A DNA stretch of 64,000 nucleotides from Polymorphospora lycopeni (lineage in GTDB: Bacteria; Actinomycetota; Actinomycetes; Mycobacteriales; Micromonosporaceae): the NCBI RefSeq assembly GCF_042237075.1, contig NZ_JBCGDC010000020.1, forward strand, positions 17,416-81,415, written 5' to 3'. Numbering within the stretch: position 1 is the first letter of the stretch; each line of letters starts with the position of its first letter. The notes under the pieces are model-generated. The model made no database searches. It was not told the DNA's origin and worked only from the letters and a program-made list of their open reading frames with translations. The position numbers and the translations under genes are program-made. Of this stretch, positions 63,718-64,000 are shown piece after piece.

Positions 63718-64000
63718 TCACCTTCGCTCATCTCCGAGGTGTCCGGCGGCGGCCGGGACGAGGGCGGCGCTGTGGCGACCCAGGCCGAGGCCGGCGGCGG
63801 CGGCGAGGTCGGCGGGGGTGTCGACGTCACGGCGTAGGGTCGGCCACCCGCCGGTGAGCGGCAGCGCACCCGAGGCGGCGTGCCGGGCGGCGGAGTCGAC
63901 CCCGAAGCGTGGATCGAGGGGTACGCCGGGCGGGGCGGTGAGCAGCACCGTGCCCGTGCCCGGCGCGTCGGCCAGGAACCGGCGCCCCGGCCGGCCCGGC
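63718..64000 (-). CDS. cofC: 2-phospho-L-lactate guanylyltransferase CofC, C-terminal part
   Basis: Last about 94 codons of a gene whose start lies beyond the window. The sequence ...GTGTVLLTAPPGVPLDPRFGVDSAARH, ASGALPLTGGWPTLRRDVDTPADL is characteristic of CofC/FbiD, the nucleotidyltransferase that activates phospholactate or phosphoenolpyruvate in coenzyme F420 synthesis. PLDPRFG and RRDVDTPADL are the conserved C-terminal elements. It supports an F420-producing actinomycete. Confidence 0.88.
   Translation of the reverse strand, partial: PGRPGRRFLADAPGTGTVLLTAPPGVPLDPRFGVDSAARHAASGALPLTGGWPTLRRDVDTPADLAAAAGLGLGRHSAALVPAAAGHLGDERR

Overview
This 64-kb window is GC-rich actinobacterial DNA from a draft assembly. 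The gene content points to the Micromonosporaceae (Micromonospora or a close relative), but the genus is my inference. Supporting signs are an HU protein with a long Lys/Ala tail, an IclR regulator divergent from leuCD, the cofC / cold-shock-like / ppk1 / CYTH-CHAD / NUDIX-phosphatase order, many GTG starts, and many starts 6-7 nt after a TANNNT-like -10 hexamer (leaderless mRNAs). Three assembly scars are visible: a 101-N gap at 45062-45162, and two short unmerged overlaps carrying a single N (at 35802 and 53709). The second scar artificially frameshifts leuC.

Layout. 1-5646: end of a GNAT acetyltransferase, a PadR-controlled ABC export operon behind a near-perfect inverted-repeat operator, and a GT-C membrane glycosyltransferase. 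5711-9838: a hydroxyacid dehydrogenase behind a leaderless mini-ORF, a small PH-domain protein and a PAS-GGDEF-EAL protein. 9860-17777: a LacI regulator and its divergent beta-mannoside utilisation operon (binding lipoprotein, two permeases, GH2 beta-mannosidase, ROK kinase), with a TGGGAGCG-type operator and no local ATPase. 18090-39536: a branched-chain amino acid region holding ilvD, ilvBNC, leuB, ilvE and cimA, with serA, mannosyl-3-phosphoglycerate synthase, an ApbE-like flavinyltransferase, a tyrosine phosphatase, an MFS exporter, a PRC-barrel protein and ahpCD between them. 39566-47188: an EEP phosphatase/nuclease, a small secreted peptide, a MoxR-DUF58-VWA-HtrA-like cluster and a two-component system. 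47354-51345: arfB, two poorly characterised genes, an FAH-family enzyme and tRNA-Gln(CUG) plus tRNA-Glu(CUC). 51434-51849: a 416-bp MITE-like element with 81-bp inverted ends. 51862-55664: ndgR-like regulator, leuCD and HU. 55769-64000: a 47-bp tandem repeat, a large membrane EEP protein, the polyphosphate block, a 21-bp repeat array and the end of cofC.

How it works together. Nine branched-chain amino acid genes lie within about 37 kb as separate units. CimA gives a threonine-independent route to 2-oxobutyrate through LeuCD and LeuB; IlvBNC and IlvD feed both branches and IlvE finishes them. Two units carry leader peptides with consecutive branched-chain codons followed by tandem hairpins (ilvB: MSPTRSFRVLI; cimA: MNSLALIIGT), the layout expected for ribosome-mediated attenuation. 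leuCD instead faces its IclR-type regulator across 49 bp.

The least expected features are the cimA attenuator, the dispersed 80-bp palindromic element (three copies, two forming the MITE-like unit), a 16-bp intergenic palindrome at two distant sites, the leaderless 7-codon ORF coupled to the hydroxyacid dehydrogenase, and an orphan mannosyl-3-phosphoglycerate synthase.
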